This document shows positions 34,526 to 45,231 of a stretch of DNA of 64,000 bases, in pieces. Source of the stretch: Clonostachys chloroleuca (lineage: Eukaryota > Ascomycota > Sordariomycetes > Hypocreales > Bionectriaceae); the NCBI GenBank assembly GCA_037952775.1, contig JBANAY010000004.1, positions 13,516,001 to 13,580,000 of the forward strand. The letters are read 5' to 3'. Within the stretch, counting starts at the first letter, position 1. Every line of letters begins with the position of its first letter. The notes below the pieces were generated by a model. The model was not told the origin of the DNA. It searched no databases and saw nothing but the letters and a program-made list of their open reading frames with translations. A program made the translations under genes and the position numbers.

Positions 34526-37500
34526 TAGAGCATCTGAAGCCCAGGATATATGTGCGTTCTCTGACCTGGATATATTGTGGGTGCAGGTCGGTTGGCGGGC
34601 GGGCGGAAGCAAGAAGTAGGTAGCCGGCTTGAAGTTGTAGGACGATGCAAGTGCCCGGCCACCTAGGGAAGGAGGTAGTGCTGCGTAAGGTAGCGCTTGC
34701 TGTTCGGGTGCAAAGGGCGCGTAGAGAGTGAGAAGACCGTTTCGAGAGATGCGCGCGCGTGGAGCGATGCGATGGCAGCACGGCAATTAGATGATGGAGA
34801 GGCCCAGGGGTTCGGAACGCGTGATTTTTCGGACGAGTGCGATATACATCTGGCCGTATCGGCAGGCTCACTCGTGAATCGGCGGCGCGGCGAGGAGGGA
34901 GAGGTTCGAGGGAGATCGAAAATCGGCCGTCCTGGGGATTTCGTGTGGAAAACGGGGAAGAAATCCGAGGACGCTGGACCAGAAAAAGGTACGTACTGCC
35001 CGCGTTCATCCAATCTGGGCGCCCATTCCTGTCCTGGCTCCCGAGTCAGTCCAGCCCAGCCATGCATCCACACTTATACATACGGACATGCACACACGGC
35101 TAACCCCGGATTTTCTTGACCCCGATCGACGTAAGAGGCAGAGGGTGAGCTAAGGCTGGCAACTAATCGCAGCCCTCGATGCAGAGGGATTGGGTAGGTG
35201 GCTGAGGGCGTCCCCCGTGCCTGTCGCCGAGGGCCGATCATCCACCATGGGATAGATGCATCTCAGGGCCACAGCGCCAAATAGATGGATGGACAGATGG
35301 GGGCATTTGATTGATGCGCGAGTCGGAGGCGGGTATGAAATGAAACGCGGCTGAGGGCATAATTTCATATCGGCAATACATTACAAGGATCTGGCGCACG
35401 GTCGGAGGATCTGGAAAAGAAAGGTTGTGATTGAGATCGCCTATGTAGGAGGTAGGAATTCATATGGTGGCCTATCAATATTGTTCATCCCTTGCTTGAC
35501 GCAGAAACAACGAAATGAGACTATTCAGCATGGAGGAACGAAACGATTGGTCCACAACTTCCTACTCTCCTCTTATTGAACCTAGGGCTGCGGTCTGGTG
35601 TGGGAAAAAAAGGGATCTCTGGTGCGCAGAGGGCATGGCGCATCTTGATACACATGGATGGGGTCTTGGCCAGTGGCCTTTTTCCGCCGACCGGTCTTGG
35701 GCACCGGGGGCTGTTGTAACAAAACGAAACAAAACGAGGCAGTCACCAACCTTTCCTACTGTGCATCGGTGTCGGGGTGAGTGCCTGTTCTTGACCGCCT
35801 TTCACCTCTATGTGGTGTAGGATTTCTTGCTTTACGTCAGGTGGATAGCGTGCTAGCAGTTCCTGGAAACACACGCAGAAAGGTGCAACTAGGTCTTGTT
35901 AGTGTAACCAGCTCAGGGGCAGTAATGTTCACTAATCGCTCGGGGCAAGCAAAGGCGAGGAAATCCAATTCCTGGACGTTGCGATTGGTGTGCGAACTGC
36001 TGACTTCGTCGCATGTAAGAGCGGCTCAACCCCCAGTAAGCAAGCAGCACAACCTGCTCACTGGTATTCGGCAGGGTGGGCTTCTTCTGGGTTTCCTGCC
36101 ATGCCTGGAACTTGCCGATGGGGTGCATCGATTCCGTATTAGTGTAGATAGCCGGAGTAGCAATCCTTCTCATTGTCCGCCTCTTCCAAGGGTCAATTTA
36201 GCTTGGTCGTGCCAGGCCACCTACTTACATGGCAGGTTGATCGAGCTTGATGCGTTGTACGAGTGGGGCTTTGGCCTGTGGCGAGCCTGTCCCTCATGCC
36301 AGCTCACTGTGCATGGTTTCCAGTGCCGGTTTCTCGAAGAGGAGAAGAAGTCGGTTATGGGTATATATATGTATGAGATGGGCCACCGCTGTTTCCTAAG
36401 ATTGGCTGCATGTTGAGGACGGTCGGGAGCAACTATTCAGACAAAGGTTTGATTTCAGCCATGGTTCTGGGGTGGTTCGCGGCTGCACCACGCGATCGAT
36501 CAAATGCCCGCAAAGGGCATTGATACCCAATCAATCAGCTTATGGCCTCGTGGCCTATTCCATCCCTTGGCTGCAATCTGATTGGAAACCCGTCATATGT
36601 GACGAACTGCTGGATTGGACTGTGCAGCAAGGTGTTCCTTACACTTGATTGGTGAGACGACATCCAGTGAGCTTCCAGCGCTTCCCCACCAAGAGCAGCG
36701 TTGGTTGACGCGCACCGACAGTTGCGCTCTCCGTGACAGCAGCACAGAATGTCGTACGCACATGGACAAACGGCAAGCAGGATGTGGATGGACCAGAGAA
36801 ACCTGCACCGCTCTCAGATGGGAGCGTGAGCGCATGTAACCGGAAAGCCCACGTCGGGCTCCAGTCCCAAATAGGCTGTGGGAGAGCTGAAAGGGTGCGC
36901 GGGGCATGCTGACAGCCGCTCGTTATTGATACATGGCGACGGCGGGAGCAGGCGTATTGGGCCTGGATCTGAGGTTGGGTTGGGTTTCAAAGAGGAAAGA
37001 AAACAGAGTCGAGGATGACACCCAGCCCAAGCCATGGCGCTGCTGATCTCCCAGCTGGCTGCAGACTTATGTATGTGGTTGCAGCGGAGGGATGACAGGC
37101 ACAGGAGGCTGCCAAGATGATTGGGTTGGTGGTCCAATCCAGTGCAAGCCACCCGCTGCGTCGAGACGGTGCGCCACACACACCTGGGACGGATGTATTA
37201 ACTGACTGACGATAATGGCTGCCCGTGTGACAGGCTGGACAATATTAGTGCTGGCCTGCAGCGCAATCAGCACATGAGACATCCAAGACGCGATGGAGAG
37301 ATAGCTGCAGGATCCCAAGGCTAATGGACGCGCTATGGGCCTTGGATGGCATGGTACGGGGAGGGGCTCTGGCCTTAGTAGGAACACATGCGGCCCTACC
37401 AAGGCAAGCGAGACGAGTGAAACAGGGTGGCAGGGTGCCGTTGATCATGATGTTGGACAAGTCTCCCAACCCAGGGCTAGCAGAGGGCGCGGCCGGCACG

Positions 37501-40001
37501 CGGGAGTTTGTTATGTTCCCATTGCGGGATTGGTCGATCAGTTCGGCATAGTCGTTGTCTCTCAGGATCGGGGAGTTACCCTGATGGGCCTGGATGGGCC
37601 CCATGTCATGGCCCGTTGAGGAGACGGGCTGGAGGGAGGGTGGGCCGAGTTTGGTGGCCAGCGGCAGTTGGCGACAAAATGGAATCTTCGGTGAAAGAGG
37701 GCGCTGCGATTCGGCTGCTGGCGACAGACGCTCGACATGGCCAGCTGCATGATGAGCAAACGGGTGGTGGGGTGGGCGGACTCGACGGAGCAGTATTTGG
37801 TGCGCTGTGCTGGTGCTGAGCTTTGGAGATGGAGGGATGGATGCGATGGGCTGGTCACGGGGGGCCATGCGCACGCGCTTGCCTGCTTCTGCGCTGCTCA
37901 CTTTGCATGGAGATGCAGCTGCCCGTCCATAGCAAGCAGCAGTGCAGGCCGCAACCTGCGGGAGACGAAACGCCTCTAGAACCGACCTGCCAAACAAACA
38001 AGCGTGCGTCTGCCGCCCAGCAATACCACCCTCCACCGACCGAGATCAGCACGCACCGCACGACTCAGGTCCGTTCGCCTGCGTCTTGTCCTGCTGCACG
38101 GCGAGGCTGTGGATATCGCCATCCTGTCTGTCGGTCTGGTTGGCTGCGGCACCGAGGTCCCCTACTCAGCCGTCCACTCGCTCACTGTCTAATCCACCTG
38201 GCCTGTGCCATCCTGCTCCGTCTGCAACCCTCGCTCGTATCCATGTATAGCTATTGGCCGCCCCTGGCCGTCGTCGAAAATGCTACGGATCGCCACCCGT
38301 GCGAACGCTGCTGCCGACAGGAAGGGATGCGGCGCTAATAGGAGGCATGCGCAGGTGAGTGAGGTGAGCCATGCCATCCATTCCCTCCATCCCTCTCTGT
38401 CCTGTGGCACATGATATATCGCTAGGAGCATATTTTTCCCAGCACCATCCCTGCAGCCCGGCCAGCTCCTTGCTCGCCTGCCTGCTCCTGGCTGCCCTCC
38501 CTCATGCTAGCCCGCCTTCTTGATACCACTGCGGTTGTTATTCATCCTGCAGCACATCCTGCCCTCGACTAGTGCTACCTCCCGCCGAACGCAGCCGCCG
38601 TCTCCTTCGGCAGAGGCCAGTCGCCCCGCGTCATACAAGCAAACGCCCCCCACCGGACCTGCACGAGACCGACAGCTCCCATGTACGACCACTGCCCTCA
38701 ACGCCAAGGGACAATGCTCCGTTGAGTCTTGCCTACGGACGGCCAAACAACTCGGTGCCCGTCGTCCTCGGTGGGCCTGTCCTGTCAGTCTTGTCCAGCC
38801 TGTGTGCATGCCGTGATTGCAACAGCCAGACGACTCGGCGAGACCTTGCAGCTTTCTCCGCCTCCGAGGTCGAGATTCCCCCCTGCGCCTCTCCCATTGC
38901 GCCCCCCGTTCGCCCTCTCTCTACTCTCGGGAACCAGTCATCTACGTCTCCAGCTACGTATCCAACTGCCTACCTGACTGCTACCTTGTTTGGCCGCCCT
39001 TATTACCTGGTCTCCTCGCCCGGTTATATCGACCACGTACGACATCCAAGCAGCACACGCCCTACATATCAAGGCTCAAGTCTCTGCCCGCCCGCACGAA
39101 CCGCTTCTGGTCTTGTTCTCTTGAAACGTGCAGACCTAGAGGCCCGAGAGAAGTTCCCTCCCCCTGGCCGGATTTGACGACGTAGCGTTCGCTTCACCAG
39201 TTCCTTTGCAGCCTGGATGCCTTTGGTTCTCGGCCCAGCACTGCCTCGTATCCATTGGAAGAAAGAGCAATAGCCCCTCCCCCGTTACTTTGTCCACTTA
39301 GTCGGCTGCTTGGGTGATCTCCGCCACACCTGCAACCCTTCCTTCATTCATAAATACACTTCCTCCTCCCAGGGCAAACTGCGCACCCGGCCGGGCTCTT
39401 TCGCGGTTTGCCTCGACGACTGTGCATTGTAAATACCGGCGGGTTGTCCTTGATATTCACTTCTGTCCTGTCCTTGATTGCTGGTCCCGGATCGCCCCCT
39501 TTGGCCTGTTCCTACCACTGCCGTGCGTCTTTGCTTGGTAATATTTATATGGCAGCCAATTGCTACATGGCCGAGCTTCTCACACGTCAGCCTAACCCCA
39601 CTAATAAAGGCTTCCGACTCTGACGGCCACCAAACAAACAAATTATTGTTGTCTCTGCCAGCATTTCGCGTTTTCCTCTTATGGGTCTATCCTAGGAGCA
39701 CTTGTTTTGGCTGGAATTCCTACGCCCTCTCGCAACTACGAGAATGTGATAAAGATTATTTTTTGAAGCGGGCATTCATATACCAAGCCAATTTCTTTGG
39801 TCTTTATTATTCCATGCTCGAGTCCAGCGCTCCCACGACTGGTTCAATTACCCTTTTGCTACCAATAATCGCCTTGATCAGTTTCACCTGGGTCCTTCGC
39901 AGAACAGATTCAAATGCCTCGCTACAAGTATTCTTTATCCTATACTTATTTGATGCCACGCTCGTTTCGGCTTTGAAATTTGGACAAGAATTTCCGGCGT
40001 G
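34526..40001. other. 5.5-kb gap without a recognised gene
   Basis: This is the widest gene-free stretch in the window, lying between the 5' ends of set2 and the AT-hook-like gene. Frames of 170-260 codons (35781-36416 +, 38036-37245 -, 39478-40002 +) have erratic composition rich in Arg, Pro, Ser and Cys and no domain, so I regard them as chance. Pyrimidine-rich tracts on the + strand at about 38400-39000 and 39300-39700 look like fungal promoter/leader sequence. A long leader or non-coding transcript is possible. Confidence 0.5.
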
Positions 40002-40883
40002 ATGGAAGCGCCTTTCGAAGATAGAGAGAAGGTGAGCCAAAGATACATCTGAATGCCCTGTCACAGCAAGACTCAAATTCTTACCTGTTGAATCGCTCCA
40101 GCGCTTTGTGCTTGCAGAGATGATTAAGAACAGCAGTATAGACGCAGATGTACTGGCTGCATTTGTTAGGTCGAGTCAAATCGAGCCCAATTGGATGTAC
40201 ATGCAGCTGCCATCCGGTAAGAGACGGCCGAGTCGGGACGAAGGCTGATGATGAACCCCGATGCTAACCAAGCGCGCAGGCCGTAGTATGCACCAGTGCA
40301 TGGAGGCAGCGAGCCAAATGTCAATAGCCGCGCCGTCGCTAAAACGGAAGCCTTGGGAAGACATCAGTTTCGAACATCAAGCAAAACGACCGGCAACATC
40401 GGAGCGCCACGAGCCAGTCCATCATGGCATGGAGCACGTCGCGCCTCCGCCGGCGTCCTTATCTCCCCATATAGCGATACTTCCTCGGCCAACAAGTGCA
40501 AACCCAGTGCACCAACAGCAGACGCTCTCCCATGAGGGACCTAAAAAGAGAGGCAGGCCCTCCCGGGCAGATAAAGCTAAGAGAGACCTGCGCCCTATCC
40601 TCCCACAGCCACCTCCTGTTCTGCCACCTTCGTCAAACGGTGCCTTCATTGGCGGCTCTCTACCACGACCAACGCTCCCTTCCTTGCTTTCAGCATCTCC
40701 TTCCGAGTCTCGACCAATGACTCCCCCGAAGCATACATACCAGCAGCGAGGTCATCGAATAGCCCCCGAAAGAGGTTGGGGGCGTCTCCCACTGAGGATC
40801 CGGTCGGCGCAGGCAGCTGTGTTGCCAAAGCAGAGCAGACTGCTAGCTCTGGTTCCTCGTTCAAGAGACTTGTCGTGGAATGA
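40002..40883 (+). CDS. AT-hook-like small nuclear protein, with one apparent 1-base deletion
   Basis: Exons are 40002-40031, 40102-40216 and 40280 onward; introns of 70 and 63 nt, the second with a CTAAC branch site. The N-terminal 60 residues form a helical domain (REKRFVLAEMIKNSSID, EPNWMYMQLPSGRSMHQCM) that I recall as typical of an unnamed fungal family. An AT-hook-like motif follows (KKRGRPSRADKAKRD), then Pro/Ser-rich sequence. After PSESRPMTPP the frame as read runs to TGA 40900-40902 with atypical sequence. One missing base in the C5 run at about 40727-40731 would move it to a Ser/Lys-rich frame (SSNSPRKRLGASP) ending at TGA 40881-40883, about 249 residues. DNA binding is inferred from the AT-hook only. 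The end of the gene is therefore uncertain by about 50 residues. Confidence 0.72.
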
Positions 40884-40930
40884 AGCCTGGAGGCCCTTTT
40901 GATCAGATGTTCTAATATATATTCAACTAC

Positions 40931-41192
40931 ATGTTTCCCGAATACGATATCCACCCAAGGGAACGATATACTCGCTTTGGAAACTTGGCCTTACCCTTCG
41001 ATTTTCGAGACGATACATTTGTTATTCAGCTACCTGACTATCTAATGGACTGTGTATTCAAGGTATGTCTTGGATGACTCTGACTCTGATTGGTTGGGCC
41101 GACGCTGACTGCATATTGGTTAGAAACACGATGAAATATGCTTTATTTATTTGGCCCACGATATTTGTGAACTTATTAACGAGCTACAATGA
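40931..41192 (+). CDS. Possible small two-exon gene, unknown
   Basis: Exon 40931-41062 and exon 41124-41192, with a 61-nt intron that has a good donor (GTATGT), a CTGAC branch site and a TTAG acceptor, give 66 residues (MFPEYDIHPRERYTRFGN ... AHDICELINELQ). The composition looks coding-like, with balanced acidic, aromatic and hydrophobic residues. Another frame stays open past the stop to 41439 (TAKYLLERIRDRHAYVQR), also coding-like, so the true 3' end may lie further on. It matches nothing I know. It could equally be 3' UTR of the preceding gene. Confidence 0.35.
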
Positions 41193-42071
41193 GCACCGAC
41201 GGCTAGAATTTTGCGGTAGAAGAGAATTTGTTCATCATGCCGACAAGGACAACTCACCAACGCACACGGGCTGGTCTGATTGTGCTGGTGATGCGTCGGA
41301 AACGGCAAAGTACTTGCTGGAAAGGATTAGAGATAGGCATGCATACGTCCAGCGAGCATCATCTGCTATTTATAAATATCTAATTCATAATCGCGGCCGA
41401 AAGGCATGGTACATCCCAATAGTCAGGGAGGGTCTGTGAAGTCAAGCCGCGCAGTAACTGAATGATGACAAGCCCAACCAACATGCGACGTGGAATCGAG
41501 TGTAACCAGGGCTGCTGTCTCCGCTGATAGATTCTCCAACCTTCCAATCCGGGCACAATATTTTAAAGGCAGTTCGAACACGCCCAACGACCAGCCAATC
41601 CCAAGCTTGCGCCCCCGGACGTAAAAGCAGACTAGATTCAAGCCATTCCGTCATCTGGATGCAGTGATTGGGATGCTCGAGCCAATCGGGCCCTCACACT
41701 GCGAAGCCCATGCATACCAAGCTGGGAGCTAACTCTCTCACCCCCGCACGAACTTCGCAGCGAAGTACTTACACCCACATGATGGGGGAGAGGTACATGT
41801 CTCTTTATCTTGATGAACCACGTGTGAGGCAAACACGGGAAAGGATGCGCAACAACATCGAGACGGCACAAGGTTCGAGGCGATGGAGCTTCGGAGACTA
41901 GCGCCGTCTTGTCGTGTCCAGGCAGATGGATGGATGTGTATAATTCTGTCTCAGCTGGCCTCCCTTCCCCTCCTCCTCCATTAACCATCTCGTCCACATC
42001 ACGGAAGAGAAGTGCGAGGCGGGGAACTGCCAGAGAGATAAGACCAGCAGAACGGAAACCGCCACGGAGCA
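41193..42071. promoter_or_regulatory. Upstream region of GABA transaminase with GATA-type sites
   Basis: HGATAR matches, the target of fungal AreA/Nit2 nitrogen regulators, occur at 41525-41530 (TGATAG), 41805-41810 (TTATCT, reverse) and 42036-42041 (AGATAA), the last about 30 bases before the ATG. GABA transaminase genes are nitrogen-regulated in fungi. The motif is short and such numbers can arise by chance, so this is suggestive only. Confidence 0.35.
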
Positions 42072-43641
42072 ATGCAGTCTTTGCGCATCAGCATGGCCCC
42101 GAGGGCCACAGCCAGAGCCGTGACGGGCTGCCCCTCGAGGCGGTGCTTCACGGCAGGCATGCCATTGAGGGCAGCCCAGAAGCCATTCTATGAGGGTGAG
42201 CCTGGCGGGCCAGTTCTCAAAACGAAGATCCCCGGGCCGCAGAGCACGAAGCACATCAAGGAGCTGAGCGAGGTCTTTGAGACGCGGAGCTTGAGCCTCC
42301 TCGCTGATTACACCCAGAGCTTTGGCAACTATATTGCCGATACAGATGGCAACCAATTACTAGATGTGTGAGCAGGCATCCAACCGGGTTCATCGTTTCA
42401 ATTGCTAACAAGAACACACGTCCAGGTATGCGCAAATCGCCTCCATCCCCATTGGATACAACAATCCCGCCCTGGCCAAGGCGGCTGCGACGCCTGAGAT
42501 GATTAGAGCCCTGATCAACCGTCCCGCCCTCGGTAACTTCCCATCCCACGACTGGGCCGAGATCCTCAAGACGGGCATCCTGAAAGTGGCGCCCAAGGGC
42601 CTGCCGCACGTCTTCACGGCCCTCGCAGGCTCCGACGCCAACGAGCTGGCCTACAAGGCGGCCTTTATGCACCGGCGGCAGCAGGAGCGCGGCGGATACG
42701 ACGTCGACTTTACAGCTCAAGAGCTCGAGTCCGTCATGAACAACCAGTCCCCCGGGTCGTCCCAGCTGTCCATCCTCTCCTTCAAGACCAGCTTCCACGG
42801 CCGCCTGTTCGGCTCGCTCTCCACGACCCGCTCAAAACCCATCCACAAGCTCGACATCCCGGCCTTTGACTGGCCGCAGGCCACCTTCCCCCAGCTCAGG
42901 TACCCGCTGGAACAGCACGCCGCCGAGAACGCAAAAGCCGAGCAGGCGAGCCTCGACGAGGTCGAGCACCTCATCAAGACGTGGCACCTACCCCCCGCCG
43001 CCCTCATCGTCGAGCCCATCCAGAGCGAGGGCGGTGACAACCACGCGAGCCCGTCCTTCTTCCGGGCTCTCCGCGCCCTCACGAAGAAGCACAACGTCCT
43101 CATGATCGTCGACGAGGTCCAGACCGGCGTCGGCGCGACGGGAAAGTTCTGGGCCCACGAGCACTGGGGGCTGGAGGAAGACAACGCCCCAGACATGGTC
43201 ACCTTCTCCAAAAAGGCCCAGACGGCGGGATACTACTACCGCCACGCCTCCTTGCAGCCCAACCGGCCATATCGCCAGTTCAACACGTGGATGGGCGACC
43301 CGGCCCGCGCGCTCCTCTTCCGCGCCATCGTCGACGAGGTGGCGCGGCTCGACCTCGTTCAGAACACGGCGAGGGTCGGCGGGTACCTGTATGAGCAGCT
43401 CGAAAGCCTCGCGGGGCGGTACCCGGACCTGTTCCAGAATCTGCGGGGGAAGGGCCAGGGCACGTTCATTGCGTTTGATAGTCCCAAGCGAGATGAGTTC
43501 CTCGCCCGGGCCAAGGTTGAGGGGATCAATATCGGTGGGAGTGGCACTACGGCCGTGCGGTTGAGGCCGATGCTGATTCTGCGGGAGATGCATGTCGATG
43601 TTCTGATCAACGCGCTGGATAAGGTTGCTAGGGCGCTGTGA
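42072..43641 (+). CDS. uga1: 4-aminobutyrate (GABA) aminotransferase
   Basis: PLP enzyme that moves the amino group of GABA to 2-oxoglutarate, giving succinate semialdehyde and glutamate (GABA shunt). Exons are 42072-42367 and 42426-43641, 58-nt intron with GCTAAC branch site; 503 residues. The first 35 residues are Arg/Ser/Ala-rich without acids, fitting a mitochondrial presequence, followed by AQKPFYEGEPGGPVLKTKIP as in fungal relatives. Class-III aminotransferase marks: ALAGSDANELAYKAA, LMIVDEVQTGVGATG (cofactor-binding Asp near 328) and the PLP lysine in VTFSKKAQTAGYY (361-362). The C-terminal domain is complete (GTTAVRLRPML). No frame problem was seen, in contrast to several neighbours. 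Confidence 0.95.
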
Positions 43642-43792
43642 AGATCGAATACATGATCTCACCTCGATGGGGAATCGCGCAGATTGGAGGTCTTGGATGT
43701 TCAAAAAAACCTAGGCGTTGAGACAAGGGGATATACAAGGCTGTTTGGAAAAGGAGGAGATGCAGTTGGTAAGGTTCTCAATCCGATTCCAG
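43642..43792. other. Spacer after GABA transaminase
   Basis: 3' flank of the GABA transaminase gene, ending at the retrotransposon relic. Nothing else was seen. Confidence 0.5.
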
Positions 43793-44218
43793 CTATTCAC
43801 GAACCCTTTCTGCCGCAATGCTCACAAATTGGCACCATTTTCTGCCAGCGCAAAGCGCAAGCCAGGTTTTCTCGGAAACCATCGATGTATTTCGGGGTAC
43901 GCTTCTTCGTTTTTTGTTGTAGCTGGCCGATGATTTTCTGATCTTCGTATCCGTCTTATAGCCATCCACAAACTGTATAGATGGTTCCGCGATCAGTTCA
44001 GATATCACTAATGCAACTTCCCCATGTGTCGCCGAGATGTCCTCCAGTGTATCATCATTTTCGACCAATCGCATTTGTTCCTCGTCGTCTAAGCGCGGCA
44101 GGCGACTCAATGCATCTGGGACCACAGTCAGCTTCCCGGAAATGGGGAAAACGCAGATATGATATTGCGACAGAAAAATGCTTGCTGACCGTACGTAGCT
44201 GCCTGTTGTTGGGCACAC
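43793..44218 (-). mobile_element. Ty3/gypsy retrotransposon pol relic (end of RNase H)
   Basis: The minus-strand frame contains LSQYHICVFP followed by ISGKLTVVPDALSRLPRLDD, the hallmark end of the Ty3/gypsy RNase H domain (usual form PGK.N.VADALSR). Downstream, recognisable linker sequence shifts to another frame, so the fragment is broken. No reverse transcriptase, integrase core or long terminal repeats are visible within the window on either side. The remaining piece of about 430 bases is a truncated relic between two housekeeping genes, not an active element. Confidence 0.8.
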
Positions 44219-44889
44219 TCGAGCTGGCCACGCGGCAAGTAGCTAGTATAGCATTATAACGCCCATCAATCTCAACACAATAAGCACCACAATTCTCTAT
44301 CCGTTAGTTATGTGCCAATCCTCAGAAGCTCTCCGGGTCTGCCACGCAGGTCAAGAAGTTGCAATGGCTTCCCAGGCAGCTCAAAAGTCTGGGTGCTCTC
44401 AGGGACATGTCGATGAATCAACAGCAAGATCAGACGGCAAGAAGAAGCTTAGTGGTAATGACGCATAGTGCGCTCCAACTAAGGAAGCCTACTTCTTCAT
44501 TCTGGCAGTTCTATGAGCCCGGACGTAGAACACTAGTTGAACAATAATAAACCTTTGAAATATGAGTCGTCCATCAACCCGCTAATAAATCATGTGGTAA
44601 TCTGATACCGAGATGCAGCTTCTATCTAAACCCTGAACGGATCGAAGCGAATCCGCGTGACCAGCCATGCATAATCTAGATAAACAAACGACAACGTCGC
44701 TAACAAACGCTATGAATACTACGCTCTGACATTCGCGCAGTTCCCCAAACTCCTTGATGCTATGCTATACAATTTAATACCCCCTGAAGCAAACGGGAGG
44801 GACAAGAATAGGAAAGTCAATCTGCACCTCTAGCCTTACATATGATCTGATAAATGATCACAAGGCCGTTGATAAAACCGAGGCTCTGC
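44219..44889. other. Spacer beyond the relic, 3' flank of the CLC gene
   Basis: It could contain unrecognisable remains of the same element. No LTR pair, gene or RNA was seen. Confidence 0.45.
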
Positions 44890-45176
44890 TCAGATGGAGT
44901 ATTGCTCTTCCTCCTGTTCGCGCATGAACCTGACCAGAGTCTTCTTGTGCACCTGAACAAGATGTTAGTATTTGTTAAAAAAAGCAACTCGAAACAAGTG
45001 TGCTTGAGTTCGTGCACTGCACTTACCATGCCGGCATAGTTGCCGTCCCTTAGCACACAAATGTACCTGAGCCCAAGCTTTGCAAAGCATTCATACACCA
45101 AATCCATTGGCGATCTAATATCCAGTGCCATGGGAGCCTAGCCGATTGACGTGTTAGCTCGGAGCCGAAGCGAGTA

Positions 45177-45231
<55 letters not shown>

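Noticed and set aside
35781..36416. 211-codon plus-strand open frame
   Set aside because: No domain, splice support or family resemblance; composition not like the real genes around it.
37245..38036. 263-codon minus-strand open frame
   Set aside because: Rich in Pro, Ser, Ala, Arg and Cys in an irregular way, with no domain, no credible start context and overlapping frames on the other strand; looks like chance in GC-rich spacer.
39478..40002. 174-codon hydrophobic plus-strand frame as a gene
   Set aside because: It lacks an ATG at its start, and the sequence has no regular membrane-helix pattern; kept only as a possible short upstream ORF.
42988..43704. Minus-strand 238-codon frame over GABA transaminase
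   Set aside because: Antisense shadow of the aminotransferase; no independent features.
45138..45178. U6 snRNA-like start (CTCGCTTCGG) in the CLC intron
   Set aside because: Only about ten bases match and nothing downstream resembles U6; chance.
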